Source: Pontibacter cellulosilyticus (GTDB lineage: Bacteria; Bacteroidota; Bacteroidia; Cytophagales; Hymenobacteraceae). From it: a stretch of 64,000 bases of DNA. The notes beneath the pieces were generated by a model that was not told the origin of the DNA, did no database searches, and worked only from the letters and a program-made list of their open reading frames with translations. The position numbers and the translations under genes were made by a program. The stretch covers positions 62,001 through 126,000 of the forward strand of contig NZ_JACRVF010000007.1 of the NCBI RefSeq assembly GCF_014306105.1. Direction: 5' to 3'. Of this stretch, positions 1-9,519 are shown in pieces. Positions within the stretch are counted from its first letter, which is position 1. The number at the start of each line of letters is the position of its first letter.

Positions 1-23
1 AATATCTACCCAAGCATAACTTT

Positions 24-3000
24 ATGAGAAGATTAAGCCTATGGCTTGTTGCTACAGCAATGGCAACAGCCACAACGGCGTTTGCACAGCGTGGCGATGC
101 ACCTAGTGTTCGCGCTAATGTATCGGAGCTGGGCCGTATTGCCGTGGCAGCAGAAAAAGACTACAAAGCTAGCCGGAACAAGGCATTACAGCTCGCCAAA
201 AAGCATGGTTGGGTAGTAGAAAAAACCTATTCTGACGGTACATTCATTTCCTTGCAGGGCCTGGATGCCAAAGGCATGCCTATTTACTACATCACGTACA
301 ATAACTCCAGAGCAGCTGCATCTGTGGGCACAACTGAGCTTTGGGCCGGCGGTTCGCTTGGGCTTAGCTTGAGTGGTGCCAGCAATTCGGTAGCAGAAAA
401 ACTGGGTGTTTGGGATGGCGGCCGCGTAAGAGAATCGCATCAGGAGCTAACCGGCAGGGTAATACAAAAAGACAATCCTTCTTCTTCGAGCGAACACGCA
501 ACGCACGTAGCCGGAACCATGATGGCCAAAGGCGTTAACCCACTGGCAAAAGGCATGTCGTTTGGCTTAAAGAAACTCGCAGCATACGACTTTAGCAACG
601 ATGTATCGGAGATGGCGGCGGCGGCAAGCGAGTTACTAATCTCTAACCACTCGTATGGGGCTATTACCGGTTGGCGCTACAACTCTGATCGCAAAGGCAC
701 CACCGAAGATCCTTATTGGGAATGGTGGGGTGATACGGAAATAAGCGCTACTGAAGACTACAGGTTTGGCTACTACAACGAAACTGCCTCTAGTTGGGAT
801 CGCATTGCTTACAATGCTCCTTACTACCTAATTGTTAAATCTGCAGGCAACAACCGTGTAGAAAATGGCCCTGCCGTAGGTCAGCCATACTACCAGCGCG
901 ATAACGCTGGCAAGTTCACCAAAATAGATGCACGCCCAGCCGGCATGAACTTCAACAACGGCTTTGACATCATCTCTACCTACGGCACTGCTAAAAATAT
1001 ACTGACTGTAGGCGCTGTGAACCCTATTTCGGAGGGTTACAGAGATACTTCTGACGTGGTGATCTCCTCATTCAGCAGCTTTGGACCTACAGACGATGGC
1101 CGTATTAAGCCAGATCTGGTGGGAAACGGCGTGTCGGTACTATCTACATCAGATAAAAGTAATACAGCTTATACTTCGCTGAGCGGTACTTCTATGGCAT
1201 CTCCGAACGTAGCCGGCAGCTTACTGCTGTTACAGGAGCACTATGCTAACCTGAAGAACGGCCAGGTAATGCGAGCCGCCACTTTAAAAGGTCTGGCTAT
1301 ACATACCACAGACGAAGCCGGCAAAACTGCTGGTCCAGACTATAAGTTCGGCTGGGGATTGCTCAATGTGAAGCGCGCGGCTTCTGTTATATCTAACACA
1401 AACAATACAAACCTTATCCAGGAGAACTCCTTGGCGCAAGGACAGACCTATACTTACCAGGTTGTTGCCTCAGGCTCTGGGCCATTAGTGGTAACTATTT
1501 CCTGGACAGATCCGGAGGCTACTCCTTTTGCTATAGGCTCTTCTGCACTTAACAACCGCACAGCACGACTCATTAACGATATTGATGTCCGTGTAGCTAA
1601 GGGCAGCACAATTTACCAGCCTTGGGTGCTTGATCCGGCAAGTCCGGCGAGCGCGGCCACCACCGGCGATAATAAGCTGGACAATGTGGAGCAGGTAAAG
1701 ATCATGAACGCTGTGCCTGGCGAAACTTATACTATAACTGTTAATCATAAAGGCACTTTGCTAAAAGGCCCGCAGGCTTACTCAATGATCGTTAGCGGCA
1801 TTGGTGGTACAGCTGTTTGCGAAAGCAAGGCAACCTCGGATCAGGGTACGCAACTAACAAAAGTAACGCTTGGCAATACGTTCTATTCTTTTATAGGTGG
1901 CTGCAGGACTTACATGAACCTGACAGACAGAATTTTTATGTTTGAGCCAGGACAGCAGCAAAACCTTAGCTTGGAGCTTGGCACGTGCACTACGGATGCT
2001 GCAAAGATTGCAAAAGTATACATTGACTGGAATCGCAACGGAAGCTTTACAGATGCCGGAGAAGAAGTAGCTGCCTCAACAGTATTAAATGGCAATGCTA
2101 CCTTTACAGGATCTATTACAGCACCAGCCACGGCTCAGGTAGGTACTTCGGCACGTATGCGCATTGTAGTGCAGGAAACAAGCAACAGCGCAGATGTAAC
2201 TTCTTGTGGCACCTATAGCAGAGGCGAAACGCAGGATTATCTAGTGCAGTTTGTCCAGCCGAAGAAAGATGTAGGTGTGTCGGCTGTACTGCCAGTTGGT
2301 ACTTCGCTATGCGCAAACCCGGCACAGCAGATTGTGGTGAACATAAAGAACTATGGCACTACTTCTCAGAGCAATATCCCAGTTACAGTTAGTGTACTTA
2401 AAAACAACGCAGAGATAAAGCAAATATCATTTATATACATACCAGTGCTAGAGCCTAATGCACAGGTAGAAGTGCTGTTAAGCGAGACATTTGCTACAGA
2501 AGCAGGCGCAACGTATGAGTTTGTAGCCACTGCTGCTTTACAGGGCGATCCGGTAGAGGAGAACAACCGCAAGATACGCGCCTTTAGCGTTGGCACTCCA
2601 GCCGGCACACCAGTTAATGCCTCTGCGTTTCGCTGCGGCACTGACCCGAACTATGCGCTTTCGGCCACAGGCAATGGCGCTGTTTACTGGTACAACTCTG
2701 CCACCAGCACAACACCAATTGCCGCCGGCAATCAGATCTTAGTACCTGCTTCACAGATTAACGGAAAACTATTTGCAGCCTATAATGATTTTGCTGGAAC
2801 GATAGGGCCAGCAAACAAGAAGTTTGCATCAGGTGGTGGCTATAATACTTTCTCACCGGATGTGATAATCAACACAAAAGCTCCTGTTATTTTAGAAAGC
2901 GCCAGGCTATACATTGGCAATAGCGGAAAAATCACCTTTACTGTATTTAATGAGGAGGGTGCCCCTGTTTCAGCCAAAACATTATATGTAACCGCTACAC

Positions 3001-3788
3001 GCTCTACTCCAGCTCCGGGACCACAAACAGATGATCCGAGCGACCAAGGCGCTATTTATTATCTGGGATTAGAGTTACCTGCAGCCGGCACTTATAACAT
3101 TGCTATTTCCTACGAAAACGGCGCTACCATTTTCAGGAATAACGCCGGCGTTACAGGTTATCCATTCCAGGTAGGTAATGTGGTATCGATAACAGGCAAT
3201 ACGGCTACTACCACGCCAGAGTCTTACTACTACTACTTCTACGACATGAAGGTGCGTGCCCTGGGCTGCGCCGGACCACGTGTAGAAGCCATTATCAAAG
3301 GAGGCACTCCGCTTCAGCAGCCTGCTATATCGCGCAGCGAGCAGAAACTTGTATCCAGCGCTGCAGAGGGCAACCAGTGGTACAAAGATGATAAGCCAGT
3401 AGCTGGTGCGACCGGAAAAGAGTTCTCACCAACTGAGAGCGGCAACTACAGCGTGAAAGTATTTAAAGACGGCTGTATCTCGGAAATGTCGATGGCTTAC
3501 AACTTCTCTTATAAGCCGGGTATTCGTGAGTTGGGAACAGAATTGGTTGTATCGCCTAACCCTACCACAGGCCGCTTCAGGTTTGAGCTGGAGACAAGCC
3601 AGCCAGAAGACATTAACTTTGAGGTAGTGGATATGCTGGGCAACTTTATACTTTCTGGTAAAGTGGAGAACTACTACGGCCAGTACGAAGGCTTTATTAA
3701 CCTAAGCGACAAAGCCTCCGGTCTGTACATATTCAGGCTACGACACGGCGACAAGTCATATTCAGAAAAAATACTGGTGCAGCACTAA
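24..3788 (+). CDS. Secreted S8 (subtilisin-like) serine protease with T9SS type A sorting domain
   Basis: The 1254-residue protein starts with a signal peptide (about residues 1-22). The catalytic triad can be read as Asp131 (WDGGRV), His158 (HATHVAGT, a variant of HGTHVAGT) and Ser390 (SGTSMASP). The spacing and the WDGG context resemble the Kp43-type S8 subgroup. After the protease come a beta-rich region, a GEVED domain (about 633-745, with DWNRNGSFTDAGEE), a CARDB-like segment (about 747-870), an Ig-like segment (about 1096-1160) and a C-terminal sorting domain (about 1169-1254, with VSPNPTTGRF and ending in EKILVQH). By family knowledge it is exported by Sec, crosses the outer membrane through T9SS and works at the surface or outside the cell on proteins. 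Only 23 bases lie upstream, so promoter and operon context are unknown. A strong palindromic terminator follows. Confidence 0.93.
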   Translation: MRRLSLWLVATAMATATTAFAQRGDAPSVRANVSELGRIAVAAEKDYKASRNKALQLAKKHGWVVEKTYSDGTFISLQGLDAKGMPIYYITYNNSRAAASVGTTELWAGGSLGLSLSGASNSVAEKLGVWDGGRVRESHQELTGRVIQKDNPSSSSEHATHVAGTMMAKGVNPLAKGMSFGLKKLAAYDFSNDVSEMAAAASELLISNHSYGAITGWRYNSDRKGTTEDPYWEWWGDTEISATEDYRFGYYNETASSWDRIAYNAPYYLIVKSAGNNRVENGPAVGQPYYQRDNAGKFTKIDARPAGMNFNNGFDIISTYGTAKNILTVGAVNPISEGYRDTSDVVISSFSSFGPTDDGRIKPDLVGNGVSVLSTSDKSNTAYTSLSGTSMASPNVAGSLLLLQEHYANLKNGQVMRAATLKGLAIHTTDEAGKTAGPDYKFGWGLLNVKRAASVISNTNNTNLIQENSLAQGQTYTYQVVASGSGPLVVTISWTDPEATPFAIGSSALNNRTARLINDIDVRVAKGSTIYQPWVLDPASPASAATTGDNKLDNVEQVKIMNAVPGETYTITVNHKGTLLKGPQAYSMIVSGIGGTAVCESKATSDQGTQLTKVTLGNTFYSFIGGCRTYMNLTDRIFMFEPGQQQNLSLELGTCTTDAAKIAKVYIDWNRNGSFTDAGEEVAASTVLNGNATFTGSITAPATAQVGTSARMRIVVQETSNSADVTSCGTYSRGETQDYLVQFVQPKKDVGVSAVLPVGTSLCANPAQQIVVNIKNYGTTSQSNIPVTVSVLKNNAEIKQISFIYIPVLEPNAQVEVLLSETFATEAGATYEFVATAALQGDPVEENNRKIRAFSVGTPAGTPVNASAFRCGTDPNYALSATGNGAVYWYNSATSTTPIAAGNQILVPASQINGKLFAAYNDFAGTIGPANKKFASGGGYNTFSPDVIINTKAPVILESARLYIGNSGKITFTVFNEEGAPVSAKTLYVTATRSTPAPGPQTDDPSDQGAIYYLGLELPAAGTYNIAISYENGATIFRNNAGVTGYPFQVGNVVSITGNTATTTPESYYYYFYDMKVRALGCAGPRVEAIIKGGTPLQQPAISRSEQKLVSSAAEGNQWYKDDKPVAGATGKEFSPTESGNYSVKVFKDGCISEMSMAYNFSYKPGIRELGTELVVSPNPTTGRFRFELETSQPEDINFEVVDMLGNFILSGKVENYYGQYEGFINLSDKASGLYIFRLRHGDKSYSEKILVQH

Positions 3789-3794
3789 TAGGCA

Positions 3795-3848
3795 CAAGTA
3801 TAAACAGAAAGCCCCGGCACAAGTGCCGGGGCTTTCTGTTTATACTTG
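3795..3848. terminator. Long perfect palindrome terminator carrying inverted AAGTATA ends
   Basis: Two perfect 26-base arms (3795-3820 and 3823-3848) are separated by only 2 bases. The core is GCCCCGGCAC/GTGCCGGGGC. The outermost bases are CAAGTATAAA on the left and its complement TTTATACTTG on the right, so the stem ends are an inverted pair of the window-wide heptamer. It lies between the protease gene and the next co-directional gene. Confidence 0.85.
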
Positions 3849-3879
3849 TTATTTAGCCACTATTCTCTAATTTGGCTCT

Positions 3880-4425
3880 ATGAAACACCTCCTCCTCTCT
3901 CTGTGCCTGCTGTTTATACTTGCCTGCGCTAAACAGCCTTACCAGTTAAGCAAACCACAGCAGTCGTTTTATAAAAGTATAGCCAGCCATTGCGGCAAGT
4001 CTTATGCGGGCAAAGTTATCTTTCCTGCCGATGGCAAAGACCCTTTTGCGGGCCAGCCTCTCACAATGCATGTAGCCAGTTGCTCCGACACTACTATCCG
4101 TATTCCTTTTCATGTGGGGGAGGATAAATCTAGAACATGGGTGCTGCGAAAAACAGAGGAGGGACTGCAGCTAAAGCATGACCACCGCCACAAAGATGGT
4201 ACCCCTGACGAAATAACTATGTATGGCGGTATGGCCCTGGCCTCTGATAGCAAGCTGGAGCAACGTTTCCCGGCTGATGCCCATACAGCAAAACTGATAC
4301 CTGCAGCCGCCACTAATGAGTGGACATTGGCGTTGAGTCCCGACGGTAAAACGTTTAGCTATATACTTAAACGGGACAACCAGCTCCGCTTCCGGGCTGA
4401 TTTTGACCTCGCCAAACCGCTATAA
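3880..4425 (+). CDS. Hypothetical lipoprotein (181 aa)
   Basis: The first 15 residues are a hydrophobic signal ending in a lipobox (FILAC, Cys16), so the mature protein is predicted to be lipid-anchored in the envelope. The rest is hydrophilic, with a central stretch rich in His and Asp (KHDHRHKDGTPDE, about residues 100-112) that could bind metal, although no known metal motif is complete. I do not recognise a family. It stands alone between two terminators, is read in the same direction as the upstream protease, and converges with the DUF5916 gene. The ATG is 32 bases after the end of the preceding hairpin, so it must have its own promoter or depend on read-through. Confidence 0.75.
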   Translation: MKHLLLSLCLLFILACAKQPYQLSKPQQSFYKSIASHCGKSYAGKVIFPADGKDPFAGQPLTMHVASCSDTTIRIPFHVGEDKSRTWVLRKTEEGLQLKHDHRHKDGTPDEITMYGGMALASDSKLEQRFPADAHTAKLIPAAATNEWTLALSPDGKTFSYILKRDNQLRFRADFDLAKPL

Positions 4426-4438
4426 AACAGCAAAGTAT

Positions 4439-4485
4439 AAAGACACGAAAGCCGGGGCTATACTTGCTCCGGCTTTCGTGTCTTT
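4439..4485. terminator. Bidirectional terminator with motif in the loop
   Basis: Two 17-base arms (4439-4455, 4469-4485; core GACACGAAAGCCGG) enclose a 13-base loop that contains TATACTT. A further AAGTATA sits just left of the stem at 4433-4439. It separates the convergent lipoprotein and DUF5916 genes and can serve both. Confidence 0.85.
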
Positions 4486-4499
4486 ATATTTACAGTATT

Positions 4500-7037
4500 C
4501 TATGATTTCTTGAGCTTATCCTTTACAGTTAAGTAATCGATGTAGTATAAAATCTTAACAGATAATGAGTTAGTTTGCGGAGTTGATAAAGTTCGGGAGA
4601 AGTTGTCGAAATACTCCGGTATAACTCTGTTACCGCCCTCCGATATGGCGTTCTTCCAAACTATACTTATCTCGCTGCCTGGTGCAAACCACCACGAATA
4701 CACCATATCTATGTTAAAAGCGTTGAAGTTAACATTGTGATTTCTGTCAACAAACCTTCCGTTATAGCCTTGTGGGTAGCTATCAGGTTGTAACTCACCC
4801 TCCGGCGTTAAATTATAGAAGCGGTTATACTTAGCACTAGACCAATAATGGCGCGCTCTCAGAGATAAGGACATCTTGTTGTTAAAGATGTAGCTGCCTG
4901 AAAGCGTGTTAGATGTAGTTAAACGATCTCGCAAACCAAATATAACCCTGGTTGTACTACCCACCCCATTTTCGTAACCAAAGCTGTTAGCATAGCCCAT
5001 GTCATCGTACATCATGTTGCGGCTAAAGCTATAATTAAAAGACAGCTGGTTATTTACCCGATAGCGTGGCGAAACAGAAAAACTGATGTTGCGTCGGTCA
5101 TTCTCATCAAAAACACGATAGCTGCCATTTACATCCAGTGCTAGCTTTTTGCGATAATCTGTAGACATCCAAACCCCAACGCTGTTGTTTACCGGGTATA
5201 CATAGTGGCGACCTTGTACACGGGGCTCAAAAAAATCATTTGCTTTAACAGGCGCCACATTTAACCACATGCCTGCGTTCCAGAAATTTTTAAAAGTACC
5301 GCTCAGATTGCTGTAGATAAAAAAGTTTTGAAAGGTATTAGGCTCATACCTGCGCTCATAAATTGCACCTATGTTGCTGTACATATTCAGTAGTTTCCAG
5401 AACGGCTTGTACTTGTTGTACTGTAGATGCACATTCTCCTCAATATTGTTAGGCGTAAAAAGTAAGCCCAGATCGTTTGGGTTATAAGTATCCGACTCAA
5501 CCGTGTGGTTAATATTGTAGGTAAAATTGCCGCTTACCTTTCCAGCCCCAATGCGGTACATGTAGCCTAAGTCGGTGCTATCGGAGAAGTAACGTTGGCT
5601 AAGGGCTGCTTTACCGTTTATGGCATACTTGTTCTCCTTGTTTGCTAACCTGAATACCATGCCGGTTAAGTTGGCATCATAGGTGCTGCCTTGCCGCGTT
5701 ACGTTTGTGTTTATCAGCGTAACATAAGAGTTATTTTTAAGCGACTGGTCCAGCACTGTAATGTTGTAGTTGGTTAGTGGCTGTGTTTCTACTTCAAGCC
5801 TGTCTCCTTCCTCATTCTCTAAAGTGGCAAACTGACGCCCTACCACAGCATTAAACACACCTATACCTAAACCAGACTGTGTACGCCCAGAAATTTTTGT
5901 ACCGTTGATCATTTTGGTCTCGGCAGGATTATCGATTACAGTATAGCCTGCATATTTTTCTTTTGTGTCGATGTAGGAATTAATAGGTCTGCCCCCAATG
6001 CGTCTGGAATAAAGAAAGCCTCCTTTACTGAAAAGCTCTGTGCCTTCTATAAAGAAAGGACGGTTCTCATTGAACTGAATTTCAAAAGGGCTCAGGTTGA
6101 GCACCTGGTTATCAGATTGTACCTGACTAAAATCCGGGATTAGCGTCATATCCAGCGTAAAAGCATCGTTAATGCCATACTTCAGGTCCAAGCCGCCACT
6201 AAAGTTAAAGTCCTCTTTATAGTTAACATTCTCTCCGCTACCGTTTGGATAGCTGTTTGCCTGGCCGGCAACATAAGGCGTAAGCGATAAGCGCAAAGGA
6301 GCTTCCACGTTCTTTATTCCTGTTAACTTGCCCCACTGGTTCACAAAACCGTTTTTAGCTGGATTTACAAAGTTCCAGAAATAACCCTGTCTGGTAGACT
6401 GGCGGTTACGCATAAAGTTTAGCCCCCATAGCTGCTCTGGTTTGCTGCCGAAACGAATGGCTGAATACGGAATTTTAAACTCTGCCACCCAGCTGTTGCC
6501 CTGTAGGCTAGTATTACTTTCCCATACGGCATTCCAGCTAAAATCTTCTCCATTGGAAGAGTAACGGGCATCCAGCTGCACCCCCGCAGGCGTTGTAAAA
6601 AAGCCAAATCCGTTTATCTCATCGTTATAAGTATCCAAGAAAACCCCGAAAAAGTCTGTGTTGCCAAAGTTGTCGCGGCTGCCTAACTGCCGCAGTATGC
6701 TATCCTGCGAAACGTCGTGCATAACGGCGCCTACATAAATAGCTACGTCATCATAAAGTATGCGCACTTCAGTTTTGTGCTTTTCCAGTGGCCCGGGCGT
6801 GGGCCTGTTCTGAATAAAATCTGTTGCTACCTGCGCACTTTGCCAGATGGCTTCATCAAGGGTACCGTCAATTTTAGGAGGCTCGCTGATGCGCAGCGCG
6901 TTTAGTTGTTTTTGAGGATAATTATACTCTTTCTTTTGTTCCTGAGCATTGGCTTTAAATGTAAAGCAGGAGGCAAAGAAGAGTAACAGAACGAGGAGCT
7001 GCTGCGTGTTGCACAACAGGAGTAGCGGTTTCTTCAT
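4500..7037 (-). CDS. DUF5916 outer-membrane protein with N-terminal CBM9-like domain
   Basis: The 845-residue protein has a signal peptide (about 1-31) and then a CBM9_2-like domain (about 45-235; EPPKIDGTLDEAIWQ, the typical entry motif). A long beta-strand-rich region follows, typical of DUF5916 and predicted to form an outer-membrane barrel. Members of this family are common in Bacteroidota. They are usually annotated as carbohydrate-binding family 9-like proteins, and their substrate is unknown. The C-terminus (YYIDYLTVKDKLKKS) does not end in the usual aromatic residue. The gene appears monocistronic: it ends at a bidirectional terminator and has 241 bases of non-coding DNA upstream. Confidence 0.88.
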   Translation of the reverse strand: MKKPLLLLCNTQQLLVLLLFFASCFTFKANAQEQKKEYNYPQKQLNALRISEPPKIDGTLDEAIWQSAQVATDFIQNRPTPGPLEKHKTEVRILYDDVAIYVGAVMHDVSQDSILRQLGSRDNFGNTDFFGVFLDTYNDEINGFGFFTTPAGVQLDARYSSNGEDFSWNAVWESNTSLQGNSWVAEFKIPYSAIRFGSKPEQLWGLNFMRNRQSTRQGYFWNFVNPAKNGFVNQWGKLTGIKNVEAPLRLSLTPYVAGQANSYPNGSGENVNYKEDFNFSGGLDLKYGINDAFTLDMTLIPDFSQVQSDNQVLNLSPFEIQFNENRPFFIEGTELFSKGGFLYSRRIGGRPINSYIDTKEKYAGYTVIDNPAETKMINGTKISGRTQSGLGIGVFNAVVGRQFATLENEEGDRLEVETQPLTNYNITVLDQSLKNNSYVTLINTNVTRQGSTYDANLTGMVFRLANKENKYAINGKAALSQRYFSDSTDLGYMYRIGAGKVSGNFTYNINHTVESDTYNPNDLGLLFTPNNIEENVHLQYNKYKPFWKLLNMYSNIGAIYERRYEPNTFQNFFIYSNLSGTFKNFWNAGMWLNVAPVKANDFFEPRVQGRHYVYPVNNSVGVWMSTDYRKKLALDVNGSYRVFDENDRRNISFSVSPRYRVNNQLSFNYSFSRNMMYDDMGYANSFGYENGVGSTTRVIFGLRDRLTTSNTLSGSYIFNNKMSLSLRARHYWSSAKYNRFYNLTPEGELQPDSYPQGYNGRFVDRNHNVNFNAFNIDMVYSWWFAPGSEISIVWKNAISEGGNRVIPEYFDNFSRTLSTPQTNSLSVKILYYIDYLTVKDKLKKS

Positions 7038-7278
7038 AGTTTAGTATAGGTACAATCAGAAATAGGAACTAAGTAAAATAAAAGATGCAGCGGGTATAGC
7101 AAGGGTTGCTTTTGCTTAGCTTTTTTTTAATGCTCCGGCACGCGATTCTTTTAAAATGGCTGCAAGGTATACCAACTGCAAAAATCTGGCTAATAGAATA
7201 GATATACCCCTTATAACAAAAGGCACAATGCTAATAATATAGGCTGTAGCAGTTTTGCTTTATATGATACTGTGCCTC

Positions 7279-8964
7279 TTACTGCTTTGAATTTATTTCT
7301 CTCTGCAGCTCTTTAACTTCTTTGTGGTCAGGGTTTAGAGCAAGTGCTTTTTCAACAGTATTCCTTGCATCGATAGGTTTATTATTAAGAAGCTGCGCTT
7401 TTGCCAACCCCAGCAATGGCCATACTTCTTTTGGGTGCAGGCTACTTACATACGAGTACCAACCAGCCGCTTCGTTAAACTTCTTCTGCTCTAATAAGTG
7501 CTTACCAAACTCCTTCTCCGTGGTCTCTAGTACCTGGGCATTGTACCTGCTGTCGTTTTTGTAACGGATGTAGGTCCATGTGGCGCTGTTAAAGCCGCTT
7601 TTATCAAACACCGCTTTTACAATGTCAGCCATATTACCATTAAAGGTAAGCGCTGCATCCAATACAGGGTCCTGTCCTTTAAAATAGGTTGATGCAGTAT
7701 AAGCAACCGGAATATCAGGTGTAGTCCAAGGGCGATTTTCATTACCGTTCCAGTCGCGCCAGTAAATGCTAGAAGCCCTTACGGTAAGTTTGCTATTGGG
7801 CAGCTGAAACTTTTTAGAGTCGCCATAGCCGCTTGGCGAGGCGCCGGATGGTTCACCTACAAATAAAGTATTGGTAAAATACTCCAGGTTGTTAGCCAGC
7901 ATTTGTGCGGCAGAGAAAGTTTCGCGGCCTATTAAAGTATAAAGCTTGCCAAATTGGTTAAGCTCATTTAGCCGAACCAATGCCAGCACCAGTGGGCGCG
8001 ATAGGAAATTATTTCCGCCAGGGTTATGCCGCAAATCGAGCACAAGGCGTTCTACTTTGTTTTCTGCAACTGCCTGCTCTATCCTTTTAGTAAAGTCTAC
8101 CAGCAGCTCGTCTTCTTTATCATATACTTCATTTAGCTGAACATACAGCGCCCTGTGGTTTGGCAGATAGGTCATCCAGAACTTATCTTTCAACCTGCTT
8201 TCGCTTAGAGCCACCGGTATTTTAAGGGCTGCAGGAGCACCTACAAACTGTACTGCTTTAAACATAGGAAGGGCATCCAATTCTACTGTACGTAGCTTCC
8301 CCTTAGTGTCCTTTATCTTTAGCTGTACCTGTGTTCTCGTTTTAGCCAAGTTGAATGTATGCAGTATCTCCGGCACCTCCAGGTACTTAGAGGCCTGAAA
8401 CTTAAAGCCAATCTCATTATCGTAGTGTGTGGCAGGTCTGATCTTTTCTAAGGCATCCTCGGCAGGAACGGTTCCTACCTCAATTACTTTAGCACTAATC
8501 AAATCTTTATACTTTGGGGCAGCCTCCTTTATATAAAGTCCATCGTCAAACCACTCAAACCTGACCGGCAACTGATGAAAGAAGAGTGCAGAATCCGAAG
8601 GAGGAGGCGTAGTAGTATGTGCACGGCTGTGGGCTACGGCAAGGTCCTGAGGCAGCGTGAGGCGGGTGTGCCCGTCACCTAGCATTGCTATCAAGCGTGC
8701 AAAGCCTACTATAATTTTATGGTCTTCCAGCATAGGAATCTGTTGGCTTAGCTCTGCAACAGCACTGTCGAAAGCAACTCTGGTTATTTTATGAAATGGT
8801 TCCCGATGCTTTTTAGGTAACTCACTAGCCAGGTGCTGCAGGTCTTGCTGCCACTGCTCTGCCGTTAATACTCTAGGCTGTGCATTAGCCACAAAAGTTA
8901 ACTGCAACAGGAAAAACACCAGCAAAGCGTTCTTTCGAAATAGGGCTGTAGAAGTTAATCGCAT
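7279..8964 (-). CDS. Secreted S41-like peptidase with C-terminal TPR region
   Basis: A signal peptide (about 1-28) is followed by an N-terminal helical region and an S41 (tail-specific protease) core with LRHNPGG and a nucleophile region RETFSAAQM, in which Ser351 is the likely catalytic serine. The FGKG lysine motif of CtpA proteins is not obvious, so activity may follow the tricorn/IRBP-like branch, or be lost. Residues from about 470 contain TPR-like helices (WPLLGLAKAQLLNNKP, ARNTVEKALALNPDH). No PDZ domain is clear. It is probably periplasmic or extracellular. The gene stands alone: the gene upstream of it on the same strand, the GroES-like gene, is closed off by its own terminator at 9066-9102. 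Confidence 0.85.
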   Translation of the reverse strand: MRLTSTALFRKNALLVFFLLQLTFVANAQPRVLTAEQWQQDLQHLASELPKKHREPFHKITRVAFDSAVAELSQQIPMLEDHKIIVGFARLIAMLGDGHTRLTLPQDLAVAHSRAHTTTPPPSDSALFFHQLPVRFEWFDDGLYIKEAAPKYKDLISAKVIEVGTVPAEDALEKIRPATHYDNEIGFKFQASKYLEVPEILHTFNLAKTRTQVQLKIKDTKGKLRTVELDALPMFKAVQFVGAPAALKIPVALSESRLKDKFWMTYLPNHRALYVQLNEVYDKEDELLVDFTKRIEQAVAENKVERLVLDLRHNPGGNNFLSRPLVLALVRLNELNQFGKLYTLIGRETFSAAQMLANNLEYFTNTLFVGEPSGASPSGYGDSKKFQLPNSKLTVRASSIYWRDWNGNENRPWTTPDIPVAYTASTYFKGQDPVLDAALTFNGNMADIVKAVFDKSGFNSATWTYIRYKNDSRYNAQVLETTEKEFGKHLLEQKKFNEAAGWYSYVSSLHPKEVWPLLGLAKAQLLNNKPIDARNTVEKALALNPDHKEVKELQREINSKQ

Positions 8965-9065
8965 AAGCTTACATTTATACTTTGGAAATCCTGTGACTGG
9001 ATTATGTTAATAAAGATGTATCCGGTCTGGCAATAGTTGCTCCGTAGCTACGGAAAGTATAAAAC

Positions 9066-9102
9066 AAAAAGGCGCTGCCTCGGTAAAAGCAGCGCCTTTT
9101 TT
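9066..9102 (-). terminator. Terminator of the GroES-like operon
   Basis: The hairpin GGCGCTGC (9071-9078) / GCAGCGCC (9089-9096) is flanked by A and T runs on both sides. It lies 20 bases past the stop codon of the minus-strand GroES-like gene. AAGTATA copies flank it at about 9055 and 9113. Confidence 0.8.
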
Positions 9103-9122
9103 GGCTTATCTTAAAGTATAAA

Positions 9123-9518
9123 CTACAGGTCCTCTTCGCGCACCAGCATCAGCACCGCCGACTGTGGCACGATAAAGTACTTCTCGCCGAGGTAATTGAT
9201 TTCGATGGCATCGCGTTGCAGGTAAATGGCCAGATCGCCTTCTTTGGCCTGAAGTGGGATGTAGCGTACCTGCTCTTCCTCTTCCTGACCCCAGGCTTCT
9301 TCTTCAAATCCGTAGTCAGCAGGTATCGGGTAGCCAGGGCCTACTTTCATAATATACCCTTCCTGCACCTTCTCTTTTTCCTGCACGCCCGGCGGCAAGT
9401 ATAAACCGCTTTTGGTCTGTTCTTTCGAAGACTTCGGCTTTATCAGCACTCTGTCTCCTACAATAATGATCTTCTCCAGTTTATTCTTTTCAGAAATCCT
9501 CATGGGTAATGTGTGCAT
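9123..9518 (-). CDS. GroES (Cpn10)-like co-chaperone family protein
   Basis: The 131-residue protein matches the GroES fold: VGDRVLIKP near the N-terminus, SGLYLPPG in place of the mobile loop, a central acidic stretch (EEEAWGQEEEEQ), then GDLAIYLQRDAIEI and a C-terminal FIVPQSAVLML. Cytosolic GroES is about 95 residues. The extra length is the acidic insertion and a basic N-terminal extension, so this is probably a diverged paralogue rather than the GroEL partner; no groEL is adjacent. The start overlaps the upstream lipoprotein gene closely (TAA, one base, ATG), suggesting translational coupling. A second ATG five codons later is an alternative start. Confidence 0.82.
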   Translation of the reverse strand: MHTLPMRISEKNKLEKIIIVGDRVLIKPKSSKEQTKSGLYLPPGVQEKEKVQEGYIMKVGPGYPIPADYGFEEEAWGQEEEEQVRYIPLQAKEGDLAIYLQRDAIEINYLGEKYFIVPQSAVLMLVREEDL

Positions 9519-9519
9519 C

